Shown: positions 1-5,145, counted from the stretch's first letter. The stretch: DNA of 11,045 nt from Spirochaetaceae bacterium (GCA_031258615.1 JAIRMP010000136.1:1-11045), one strand, 5' to 3'. The notes: generated by a model not told the origin, from the sequence alone. Made by a program: numbers and translations.

Positions 1-2
1 AG

Positions 3-167
3 TGTGTGGCGCTTATCCTACGTACCCAATTGCTGAACCATATAGCCGCGCTACCCCGGAAAGACCGGCCATCGGGAATTGAAGCCATACTGGAATTAAA
101 GAAAATGAGCCTCCCCGCCGCAAAACAGCGTCAAGCTGTTTTGCCTGACGCTTTGCCGCCTGCTTAA
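3..167 (+). CDS. possible 3' end of an unidentified gene entering from the left edge
   Basis: One plus-strand frame is open from the left edge to a TAA at 165-167 (about 54 codons visible, no start in the window). The first ~35 residues have a protein-like mix with helix-forming stretches (for example LLNHIAALPRK and IEAILELKK), so this may be the C-terminus of a real protein. From about base 107 the frame runs into the inverted-repeat block, so its last ~20 residues come from repeat DNA and the original stop may have been displaced. I do not recognise the family. The frame could also be open by chance. Confidence 0.2.
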   Translation, partial: CVALILRTQLLNHIAALPRKDRPSGIEAILELKKMSLPAAKQRQAVLPDALPPA

Positions 168-219
168 CCCTATAAGGAAGGGTAGGCGGGGTATCGCTCG
201 TAGAGCGGCGGGGAGGCTC
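107..219. repeat. multi-branched inverted-repeat element with a 14-bp closing stem
   Basis: A perfect 14-bp inverted repeat (107-120 with 206-219) encloses three further stems. The first is 9 bp, 121-129 with 135-143, loop GTCAA. The second is a bulged stem, 156-161 plus 167-171 with 179-189. The third is a 5-bp GTA-triloop hairpin, 195-199 with 203-207, which competes with the foot of the closing stem. Together they could fold as a junction in RNA or as a cruciform. A weak reading frame of 90 codons runs across it on the minus strand and is treated as chance. It may be a structured ncRNA or a REP-like non-autonomous repeat. The pairings are seen directly; the function is unknown. Confidence 0.75.
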
Positions 220-249
220 GTTCTGTAAGACAAGCCGCTATGTGGCTTG

Positions 250-287
250 CCGCTGTCTGGTGTGCCGGTGGCACACCAGACACGCGG
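250..287. repeat. 12-bp perfect hairpin with GGT triloop
   Basis: Arms 255-266 and 270-281 are perfectly complementary around a GGT loop. After a one-base mismatch on one side and two on the other, a further CCGC/GCGG pairing (250-253 with 284-287) extends the stem. It lies just downstream of the 107-219 element and is followed by another arch (CAGTGGTCTA at 295-304 against TAGA-CC-CCACTG at 358-370) that encloses a small GCCC-TGAA-GGGC hairpin. The whole 107-371 block is therefore continuous potential secondary structure. Confidence 0.75.
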
Positions 288-386
288 TAGGTGGCAGTGG
301 TCTACTACCAATTTTTTGTAAGCGCTACTGACTCTAACCGCCCTGAAGGGCTGGGTATTAGACCCCACTGCGAATAAGCCATAAAT

Positions 387-426
387 CCTCCTGTGTTGTC
401 ATAATATATTATGACAACACAGGAGG
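387..426. repeat. perfect 40-bp palindrome
   Basis: Bases 387-406 are the exact reverse complement of 407-426, with no spacer. The centre is AT-rich (CATAATATATTATG) and the outer arms end in CCTCCT/AGGAGG. The arm sequence TGTTGTCATAAT (394-405) occurs a third time at 521-532. It could be a large operator, two abutting transposon ends, or a terminator-like structure lacking a T-run. Confidence 0.9.
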
Positions 427-532
427 GAGAAAATCAAGAGAAATATTGAGAAAACGGCGGAAACTCAACGAAAAACCGCTGTTTTGAAGGGGTTAACGCG
501 AGTTTTTATTCCATCGCTTATGTTGTCATAAT
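408..532. mobile_element. possible 125-bp MITE-like element with 12-bp terminal inverted repeats
   Basis: ATTATGACAACA at 408-419 is the exact reverse complement of TGTTGTCATAAT at 521-532. The two bound a 125-bp segment with no credible gene. Its left end is one arm of the 40-bp palindrome, as if two elements with the same end sequence abut there. No clear target-site duplication is visible, so this remains a suggestion. Confidence 0.35.
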
Positions 533-552
533 TTTAGCGGGATTTTAGGATA

Positions 553-581
553 TATGTAAGCTGTCAATGATAGCTTACATA
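553..581. repeat. 10-bp hairpin downstream of the dnaE remnant
   Basis: TATGTAAGCT (553-562) pairs perfectly with AGCTTACATA (572-581) across a 9-base loop. It lies about 80 bp beyond the minus-strand stop of the dnaE remnant and could be a relic of a termination or mRNA 3'-end structure, although no T-run follows on either strand. A weaker AAAAGC/GCTTTT pairing lies just to its right, near 608-625. Confidence 0.5.
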
Positions 582-659
582 GTTGGAATGTTAAAATGAA
601 AAACACAAAAAGCGCAAAGGCTTTTGATAAAGACTGCTCCGTACTGATTATTAAATAGC

Positions 660-1125
660 CTATCGGTAATAACCCGCTAAAGTAGGCCCCACTATCTTTT
701 CCCCCAGCACTTCTATCTTCCCCACTTCCACCGTCAATGTCCCATGGTCGTCTCCCGCTTTCCCGCATACAACCAACGGCCTCTGGTCGAATAACAAGGT
801 GTGGTATTTGTCATATACCTGGGGAATATCACTGCTTCGTACATTCTCATTTCGTCCTCAAAACTCAAAAAAGACATCGTAAGCCTGTCCCTGGTCCATC
901 TCTCTTTTTGGATGATCGGCCAGCCGATCAATTCCACTCTCCTCCTACATACCGAGGAAGCCAAACTGCCTTTATCCGTTTGAAGGCCGCCGGCTTGTCC
1001 TTCCACAAGACAAGGGGATGGGTGTTCCGCAGAAATCCCAGAGCGGAGTATTCCTCCCATAACTCATCAGGGCTTGTCTTTTTCTCTAGGTGTCGTATGT
1101 CGGAGATATCGATGTAAAAGCCCAT
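660..1125 (-). pseudogene. dnaE: C-terminal remnant of DNA polymerase III alpha subunit (DnaE)
   Basis: Read across three frames, the minus strand gives a sequence typical of the far C-terminal OB-fold region of replicative polymerase DnaE. It contains YSALGFLRNTHPLVLWKDK, then VELIGWPIIQKE, then MSFLSFEDEMRMYEAVIFP, then LLFDQRPLVVCGKAGDD, and ends at a TAG at 660-662. Two one-base deletions break it: one in the G-rich stretch near 945-950, the other in the C-run of the IFP-QVY region near 825-830. A stop codon sits directly upstream of the first residue, and the toxin gene abiEii ends 13 bp away at 1139, so the fragment was cut off from the rest of a protein normally over 1000 residues. It cannot be functional. 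The family assignment comes from recognising the motifs, not from a search. Confidence 0.82.
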
Positions 1126-1138
1126 CTATTAGCGGCAT

Positions 1139-2044
1139 TTAGCTTTTCCGCCACTTCCCCGTTTCATGAGCCCAATGGCCGGTAAAGGCGGTTTTGTTAG
1201 CTAGAGCATCATAAAGAGGGAAAAAAAACTCCCTGATACCGGCCATCACCATAGCAAAGTCATCGGCGGCTTCTATTCCGGTACGCTTCAGAAATGCCCG
1301 CCACTGTGTCTGTTTTTCAGGCAGCGCCGGAAACGCATCCGAAAAAATTGTCGGTATTGGCGGCAGAATGGTCTTCCGGCGTTCAAAAGTACGTTTCACG
1401 GCTTCATGGAGGGTGGCGCCGTCAAAAGACCTGGCCGCACAGAGCGCGGAGAGATCATAAAAATCCTTCATGCGGCTGTTCGCTTCGGCAAGATAAACCC
1501 CGGCCTGAAATTTCTCCGCAATCACCGACTCAAGGGTATACGCCCTTATCCGGGGAGCTTCCTTATCAAGGAGCGACGGATAGGTCATCATTACCGGTTT
1601 TGGAATAACCACATCCCCAAAACCTATGTCAAACTGCAACACATGGCGGCTCCGATCAAGATATAGCCTGAGAGCTTTACCCGTATTCCCTCATAGTCTG
1701 CGTCTTCCTTGATCCGTTCAATAGCGATACTTTTTGTGTCATACGACACCGCGTCATCACCGGCCAATTCCGCTATCTCCGTAAATATCCCCAACAGTTC
1801 ATCGGGAGTGTTGCGTATCTTCTCGGCGAGGAGATCAATGTCCCTGGTAGCCCTGGCTTTGTTGTCGAGCACGGTATACAGCAAAAGCCCGCCTTTCAGA
1901 ATAAAGTTACCCGCATACGCCGAGACCGAAAGCCGGTACAAAAGGCGTTCTATGAAATAATGCATGAGGATATAATTAAACGGCTTGTTTTCCGTAACGG
2001 CAATTTTTTTGTATCTGCGCTTTAATACTTTCCGCCTTGTTCAC
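1139..2044 (-). pseudogene. abiEii: AbiEii-type nucleotidyltransferase toxin, frameshifted twice
   Basis: AbiEii/AbiGii toxins are DNA polymerase beta-like nucleotidyltransferases of type IV toxin-antitoxin and abortive-infection systems; in characterised AbiE members a GTP-dependent transfer activity stops growth. Visible here are the N-terminal NYILMHYFIERLLYRLS, motif I GGLLLYTVLDNKARATRDID, the lysine motif ESVIAEKF, and the C-terminal RMKDFYDLSAL. The likely start is a GTG at 2042-2044 that overlaps the end of abiEi. The frame breaks in a run of seven T (2004-2010; one base too many) and again at ATATA (1661-1665, where AT appears duplicated). Start and stop are in the same overall register, and correcting both indels gives about 300 residues, a usual length. 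As read, the toxin is inactive unless these are sequencing errors in short repeats. Confidence 0.88.
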
Positions 2045-2276
2045 AGGGAAGCCTCCACATAGGGTTCCAGTATCTTTTTATTCTCGGGGTATCCGCGTAT
2101 TCATACAGCTTTTGCAGATTTTTTTTACCGGCCATATACTGCTTAAATACCTCAAGGGCGGTGTCTTTGCCGATTTGCAGGCGCATACGGAAAAATTCGC
2201 ACAGGGTACGCTCCCGGTCATATACCCTGAGAACATACCCCTTTCGCTTAACCGTTTCATCACGCACCGACATCAT
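2022..2276 (-). pseudogene. abiEi: AbiEi-type antitoxin, C-terminal domain only
   Basis: The minus strand encodes about 84 residues with the pattern VLRVYDRERTLCEFFRMRL, then IGKDTALEVFKQYM and KNLQKLYEYADTPRIKRY, which is the C-terminal part of AbiEi antitoxins. These proteins, around 200 residues long, carry an N-terminal winged helix-turn-helix that represses the operon and a C-terminal domain that neutralises AbiEii. The N-terminal half is absent: upstream of 2276 the sequence no longer resembles the family and instead meets the plus-strand nuclease remnant head to head. The 3' end overlaps the GTG start of abiEii by 23 bp, the usual tight coupling. The first in-frame ATGs at 2271-2276 may be fortuitous. 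Repression through this protein is presumably lost. Confidence 0.72.
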
Positions 2277-2368
2277 AATAGATCGACTTGTAGACGGTGA
2301 TAGGGGGATAGGAGGGAAGCGTTGGCGTCCGCATGGAAGCGGGGATGACAGTAGTCATTTCATGGTAG

Positions 2369-2789
2369 GCGGCGGACGCTCTGCTGGAAGGTGATGTGGA
2401 CAGGGGGATGAACGCGCTGAGGACGATATTCGCGGCTATTCCGTACGGCATACATTTGAAGGACGAGAGGTACTACCAGACGATGTGCACCTCGTGTTCA
2501 GGATGATGGGGCTGTTGGCGTTGTCCGAGGTGCAGACGGCGGACTGGCGTATAGACGCGCTGGTAGTGACGAGAAACCACGTTTACTGCTTCGAGTTCAA
2601 GCTGAACGGGAGCGCTGAGGAAGCGTTGGGCAGATTGACAGCAAGGAGTACCTGCCCCCCTGGCGCGGGAGCGGCAAGAAGCTGTTCAAGGTGGGCGTTA
2701 GCTTCGACTACGAGAAACGCAACATAAAAGAATGGCTTGCAAGTGAGGTTGTGATCAATGGCGGCAGCGCTGGTCGTTATGGAAGGTAA
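2369..2789 (+). pseudogene. AAA-ATPase-like/PD-(D/E)XK nuclease family remnant
   Basis: Three successive plus-strand frames join into the C-terminal part of the AAA-ATPase-like plus PD-(D/E)XK nuclease family. The parts are LLEGDVDRGMNALRTIFAAI and HLKDERYYQTM (frame from 2369), HLVFRMMGLLALSEVQTADW then RIDALVVTRNHVYCFEFKL (from about 2485), and EYLPPWRGSGKKLFKVGVSF then DYEKRNIKEW to a TAA at 2787-2789. Nuclease core residues are present (the D of RIDALV and the ExK of FEFKL), but one-base losses near 2485 and in the G-run at 2628-2630 destroy the frame, and the ATPase half is missing. A TAG lies directly before the first recognisable residue. The gene belongs to a highly repeated family in treponemes and Bacteroidetes (family knowledge); the original role is unclear. 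Confidence 0.82.
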
Positions 2790-2890
2790 CAGCGGCGGGA
2801 CATTTTTAATTTGTAACATAGAGCTTTTCATAGACAACTCCGGAATGAGAAAAAATATACCGTAAAAACGGCGGTTATGTTAAAGGGATT

Positions 2891-2994
2891 CGGGGGCGCT
2901 GCCGAAGCAGAACCCCCGCGTGGGGAGAATGAAAACGCATAGCGTTTTCATTTGATTCAATTATAAACCGGCGTAAGCCGTATTGCTGAAGCAA
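2891..2994. repeat. cluster of four short hairpins
   Basis: The 213-bp gene-free gap 2790-3002 holds four small hairpins. They are CGGGGG/CCCCCG (2891-2896 with 2913-2918) enclosing CTGC-CGAA-GCAG; a 9-bp stem 2930-2938 with 2942-2950 around an ATA triloop; CGGC-GTAA-GCCG at 2969-2980; and TTGC-TGAA-GCAA at 2983-2994. The style matches the elements at 107-371 and 10589-10748. On the minus strand the cluster lies just after the lipoprotein stop at 3003 and could affect the mRNA end. No other gene is seen in the gap. Confidence 0.65.
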
Positions 2995-3002
2995 ATACCT
3001 GT

Positions 3003-3555
3003 TTATGGGCTATGAATTGAGAAACTGCCAGCCGGTACGGTGGTTGCTCCCTTGATATGAATATTTCCGGTTGATTTACGGTACGACTTAGTATTACCGG
3101 GATTCTCACCCGTTAAAATCAGATAAACGTAATAATCACCGTCCGCCGTCCAGCGCGAAGAAAAATTATTGCCGGGCGTGTATAAATCAGCAGTAAGCGA
3201 ACGAGACCCAGCGGCATCTGGGCTAGTAATGGAATTCGAATCAACAGTGGCGCCTGCCAGCAACTTCTCGCTGGGGCTGGCAACCGATAAATCAGTAGTA
3301 GTTGCGGCACTGTAATCTTTCGGATAAACACCGATCATTATACCGCCTATTCCCGCGGTATAATCGACCCCTGTTATATTGGTAATCGTCAAAGAAGCCG
3401 GTCCCGGGCCGCCGCCGCCGCCGCCATCGTCCGAGTCAGTCGGGCATCCAATCAAAAGGACCGCGGCAAACGCTGCCGCCAGCAGAACGGAATTTTTTCT
3501 GAAAAATTCAGAAAAAGTAGGGGGGGGGGGGGGGATAAAACTTTACACTAAACAT
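3003..3555 (-). CDS. putative surface lipoprotein, out of phase at a poly-C tract
   Basis: The best start is the ATG at 3553-3555, six bases after GAGG on the minus strand. As sequenced, the frame enters a run of 15 C and stops at TGA (3508-3510) after 15 codons. Loss of one C (or gain of two) yields an uninterrupted 183-residue protein. It would have a Lys-poor n-region with five prolines, then FFRKNSVLLAAAFAAVLLIG followed by Cys37, a textbook lipobox (L-I-G-C), then an acidic DSDD and a Gly6 linker, and a Ser/Thr-rich mature domain of about 135 residues with alternating beta-like segments. No ATG, GTG or TTG lies between the tract and the lipobox, so translation must pass through the tract. 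The mature domain resembles small treponemal surface lipoproteins; no function is assigned. It is read here as a phase-OFF allele, not a dead gene, because the rest of the frame is intact. Confidence 0.8.
3408..3425. repeat. six tandem GCC triplets encoding polyglycine
   Basis: Six perfect GCC units on the plus strand read as GGC on the coding strand and give the glycine linker directly after the lipoprotein's acidic N-terminus. Copy changes here would lengthen or shorten the linker without a frameshift. Confidence 0.85.
3520..3534. repeat. 15-bp homopolymer (G on plus, C on the coding strand)
   Basis: This is an uninterrupted run of 15 G on the plus strand, 18 bases after the lipoprotein's ATG codon. 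Its length decides the reading frame: 14 or 17 keep it open, 15 or 16 close it. Tracts of this size are prone to slipped-strand mispairing, and poly-G tracts are known switch elements in Treponema pallidum. Confidence 0.92.
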
Positions 3556-3560
3556 AAAAA

Positions 3561-3567
3561 ACCTCAC
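3561..3567 (-). promoter_or_regulatory. ribosome binding site deciding the lipoprotein start
   Basis: The minus strand reads GTGAGGT six T residues before the ATG at 3555. This is the only Shine-Dalgarno/start pair upstream of the signal peptide, and it places the start on the far side of the poly-C tract. Confidence 0.65.
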
Positions 3568-3582
3568 AAAACACAGAAATAT

Positions 3583-3601
3583 AGCCGTTCAACGAACGGC
3601 T
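3583..3601. repeat. 8-bp hairpin in the lipoprotein upstream region
   Basis: AGCCGTTC (3583-3590) pairs with GAACGGCT (3594-3601) around AAC. It sits about 30 bp upstream of the lipoprotein start codon, next to a GC-palindromic stretch at 3605-3616. It may be an operator or a 5'-UTR structure. I could not place a convincing promoter here. Confidence 0.5.
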
Positions 3602-3675
3602 GTACGGCCGGCCGGCAAACTGCCCAGCCAAGCCGACATAAGACAATCTATCACAGAAAAACTAAAAAATCAAGC

Positions 3676-3720
3676 CCCGAAACGGAAAAACCCGAAACGG
3701 AAAAACCCCGCCGTTTTTCC
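3676..3720. repeat. tandem 15-bp duplication followed by a hairpin
   Basis: Bases 3676-3690 and 3691-3705 are identical tandem copies of CCCGAAACGGAAAAA. The second copy forms one arm of an 8-bp hairpin (3699-3706 with 3713-3720, loop CCCGCC). It lies in the 287-bp gap 3556-3842 between the small membrane-protein genes and the lipoprotein. I see no gene in the gap on either strand; a long plus-strand frame there is judged to be a shadow. It could be a weak terminator for the run ending at 3843. Confidence 0.6.
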
Positions 3721-3842
3721 CCAAACCGCGATAAATACCATTTCCCCCTGGAAGCGCGGCCTCTTGCCTCCACATATAGCGTGACAGCGACTTCCTTCCA
3801 GACTATTGACGCTATGTATAGCGCGTATCACGTGACGCAACC

Positions 3843-3935
3843 CTAGCGGTGTTTAATGTCGGATATGCGGTTTACAAGGCTTATAACCAACAGTATCAGT
3901 GACACGCCGGCTATAACGGCGGATACTAATCTCAT
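3843..3935 (-). CDS. 30-residue single-pass membrane protein
   Basis: An ATG at 3933-3935 follows GGGAG by five bases and opens a 30-codon frame. The protein is almost entirely one hydrophobic segment (residues 2-21: LVSAVIAGVSLILLVISLV) with a short basic end, NRISDIKHR, so it should insert with a cytoplasmic C-terminus or as a tiny single-span peptide. It is the last of four small membrane-protein genes that follow hicA on the same strand. I do not recognise a family; tiny toxins, holin-like peptides and membrane regulators can look like this. The strong ribosome binding site and the charge pattern support it, but length alone does not prove coding. Confidence 0.5.
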   Translation of the reverse strand: MRLVSAVIAGVSLILLVISLVNRISDIKHR

Positions 3936-4024
3936 GTTATCTCCCTGTTACACACTGGTATATAACGATGGCGGAACTGATGATTCCGCTCAGAAGGGCG
4001 AAAGATTTTTTGAGTGAAGGCGTT

Positions 4025-4111
4025 TTAGTTTTTCTTCAAATTTTGCGCGATTAAAACAATCGATACACCCAATACGATTAAAACGATACTCTCCAACAAC
4101 TGTATAATCAT
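4025..4111 (-). CDS. 28-residue single-pass membrane protein
   Basis: The ATG at 4109-4111 opens a 28-codon frame: a short polar start (MIIQLLES), one hydrophobic span (IVLIVLGVSIVLIA, residues 9-22) and a basic tail QNLKKN. Its ribosome binding site is weak, so it may depend on coupling to the 43-residue gene that ends 19 bp upstream. It resembles its neighbour at 3843-3935 only in general plan. Function is unknown. A startless hydrophobic frame of 32 codons overlaps the gap after it (3937-4035) and might be a frameshifted extension, but nothing proves that. Confidence 0.45.
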   Translation of the reverse strand: MIIQLLESIVLIVLGVSIVLIAQNLKKN

Positions 4112-4130
4112 GTTATTTATCGGCCATTTT

Positions 4131-4262
4131 TTACATACCGCGCAATTTGTTGCCGGGTCCGGCCTTGTCCTGGTTACTGAAGACATTTGTAAAAAATAAG
4201 ACAAGCCGAATTGCCGATCCCAGCGCGACCAAGCCGAACGCCGCTAAAAGCAATGTGTTCAT
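4131..4262 (-). CDS. 43-residue membrane protein sharing its tail with the 110-residue neighbour
   Basis: The ATG at 4260-4262 lies five bases after a long AGGAGGAGGG. The protein has one hydrophobic segment (about residues 3-27, LLLAAFGLVALGSAIR onward) and a polar tail, NVFSNQDKAGPGNKLRGM. That tail matches the end of the gene just upstream (NVLNNHDKTRLDNKLRG) at 10 of 17 positions, and the DNA repeats too: 4137-4152 and 4302-4317 are identical and similarity continues for about 50 bp. The gene therefore looks like a partial duplication that pairs a different membrane head with a shared tail. Function is unknown, and I know of no family with this tail. Confidence 0.58.
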   Translation of the reverse strand: MNTLLLAAFGLVALGSAIRLVLFFTNVFSNQDKAGPGNKLRGM

Positions 4263-4298
4263 AGTTACCCTCCTCCTCCCTTTAGAAAAATATCCATC

Positions 4299-4631
4299 CT
4301 AACCGCGCAATTTGTTGTCAAGCCGTGTCTTGTCATGGTTATTGAGAACGTTTTTGTCCATCAGAATACCGGTAAGCTCCGTAAGAATATCCGTTAGGTG
4401 TTCGAAATTGACTTCAATAACGGCGATTCTAGCGTCAAGGCGGCCCATATAGGTCTTGAACCCCTCCATGCCGGCCTTGAGGCTGTTAACATCATCTTTT
4501 GGGGCAAGCTTTTCCATACGGTTTTTCTCCTGAATTAGTTTTTTTTTGTCCTGTTTTAGCTGCCAAACGACGCGCCAAAGGATACCCGCGGTTACAAAAA
4601 GACCAATTGTGACAATTATTTTTATAATCAT
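4299..4631 (-). CDS. 110-residue membrane-anchored coiled-coil protein
   Basis: The frame opens upstream at 4649, but the start at 4629-4631 is chosen because GGAGGG sits five bases before it and the protein then begins directly with a membrane segment (MIIKIIVTIGLFVTAGILW). After the span come a basic stretch (QLKQDKKKLIQEKNRMEKL, residues ~24-42) and a helix-rich region with heptad-like hydrophobic spacing (about 45-92), then the tail NVLNNHDKTRLDNKLRG. It is probably anchored by its N-terminus with a soluble coiled coil. The plan recalls small phage XhlA-like or spanin-like proteins, but no motif fixes this. It begins 34 bp after hicA, in the same direction. Confidence 0.68.
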   Translation of the reverse strand: MIIKIIVTIGLFVTAGILWRVVWQLKQDKKKLIQEKNRMEKLAPKDDVNSLKAGMEGFKTYMGRLDARIAVIEVNFEHLTDILTELTGILMDKNVLNNHDKTRLDNKLRG

Positions 4632-4636
4632 ATCTA

Positions 4637-4642
4637 CCCTCC
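4637..4642 (-). promoter_or_regulatory. ribosome binding site selecting the second ATG of the 110-residue gene
   Basis: GGAGGG on the minus strand ends five bases before ATG 4631. The earlier in-frame ATG at 4649 has no comparable site and would place this motif inside codons 3-5. Confidence 0.65.
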
Positions 4643-4665
4643 GATCCATTTAATGCAAAGCAGTT

Positions 4666-4839
4666 TTATAGAAGGTTTTTAATGATTTGTCTCGCAAGAC
4701 TGTCATTGATTAACGGATGGCGGGGAACTTGATCTGTTTTCCCCGTTCTTGGCTGGATAAATTTATCATGTTTATTGCAGTGTTTCAGGAAAACACACCC
4801 TTGATTTTTTAGAATCCTGAGCAGTTCACCTTTTTTCAT
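4666..4839 (-). CDS. hicA: HicA-type mRNA interferase toxin
   Basis: This 57-residue protein has the HicA layout: MKKGELLRILKNQGCVFLKH, then NKHDKFIQP, then QVPRHPLINDSLARQIIKNL. HicA toxins have a double-stranded-RNA-binding-like fold and cut mRNA with one histidine; here it is His24 in the NKHDKF stretch. In many relatives the segment before it is HGSxHxxY; here it is HCNKHDKF, so the Gly-Ser is replaced by Cys-Asn while the histidine stays. The ATG overlaps the hicB stop (ATGA), so the toxin is made by coupled translation after its antitoxin. Length is normal and the frame is intact. It is cytoplasmic and silenced by HicB. Confidence 0.9.
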   Translation of the reverse strand: MKKGELLRILKNQGCVFLKHCNKHDKFIQPRTGKTDQVPRHPLINDSLARQIIKNLL

Positions 4840-5039
4840 ACCGCGGCGACTTTTAAGCGTCCGGTCTTCTTTTCAATGTTTTTTTCATCTTCCTCTTCGA
4901 GGTAAATCTCGTAAAGGTCAAGAAGCATTTCTTCAAGCTCCTGAATGCTTTTTCCCTGTGTCCAATGCTCCGGCCAGAAGTTAAGGTATCCCAGATAAAA
5001 TTCGTCCGAGTCCCGCCAATAAGTGTAACCAATATCCAT
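4836..5039 (-). CDS. hicB: HicB-type antitoxin
   Basis: This 67-residue protein reads MDIGYTYWRDSDEFYLGYLN, FWPEHWTQGKSIQELEEMLL, then DLYEIYLEEEDEKNIEKK. The TQGKSIQELEEML motif and the short beta-strand start are typical of the HicB partial-RNase-H fold that caps HicA. It ends soon after the helix and has no obvious C-terminal helix-turn-helix or ribbon-helix-helix, so it is a short HicB and may not repress its own operon strongly. The start at 5037-5039 is preferred over an upstream in-frame one at 5093 because a near-consensus promoter lies between them and would leave the longer start outside the transcript. Stop and hicA start share 4 bp. Confidence 0.85.
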   Translation of the reverse strand: MDIGYTYWRDSDEFYLGYLNFWPEHWTQGKSIQELEEMLLDLYEIYLEEEDEKNIEKKTGRLKVAAV

Positions 5040-5064
5040 TCTACTTTTGGTCTCCCGTACATTG

Positions 5065-5093
5065 ATTATAAAAGAAAGTGAAAAAAACGTCAA
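5065..5093 (-). promoter_or_regulatory. near-consensus sigma-70-type promoter for hicBA
   Basis: On the minus strand TTGACG (5088-5093) is followed after exactly 17 bases by TATAAT (5065-5070). Transcription would start near 5058, about 20 bases before the hicB ATG, with GGGAG at 5052-5056 close to the 5' end. The same transcript could continue through the four small membrane genes to 3843, as no terminator is evident between them. Confidence 0.8.
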
Positions 5094-5145
5094 GAATTCC
5101 CAGATTGGCTACTACAACTCTCATTGAGGCTATATACAGCGAACA

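Noticed and set aside
96..368. Minus-strand frame of 90 codons
   Set aside because: It runs across the nested inverted repeats, its composition follows the hairpin arms, and it has no family resemblance or ribosome binding site.
228..371. tRNA or small rRNA-like gene
   Set aside because: The stems do not form a cloverleaf, and no T-loop or anticodon pattern could be found.
526..768. Minus-strand frame of 80 codons
   Set aside because: Its first half is the dnaE 3' end read in the wrong frame, and its hydrophobic second half is AT-rich gap sequence without support.
3379..3846. Plus-strand frame of 155 codons
   Set aside because: It lies antisense to the lipoprotein and its upstream repeats; the poly-Pro and poly-Gly stretches come from the GCC repeat and the G15 tract, and the end is Lys/Pro-rich from the tandem repeat.
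3937..4035. Hydrophobic minus-strand frame of 32 codons between two small membrane genes
   Set aside because: It looks membrane-like, but there is no ATG, GTG or TTG after the preceding stop, and no frameshift site clearly joins it to the 28-residue gene.
4836..5093. Longer hicB starting at 5093
   Set aside because: The TTGACG/TATAAT promoter lies inside this extension, so the transcript would begin after that start codon.
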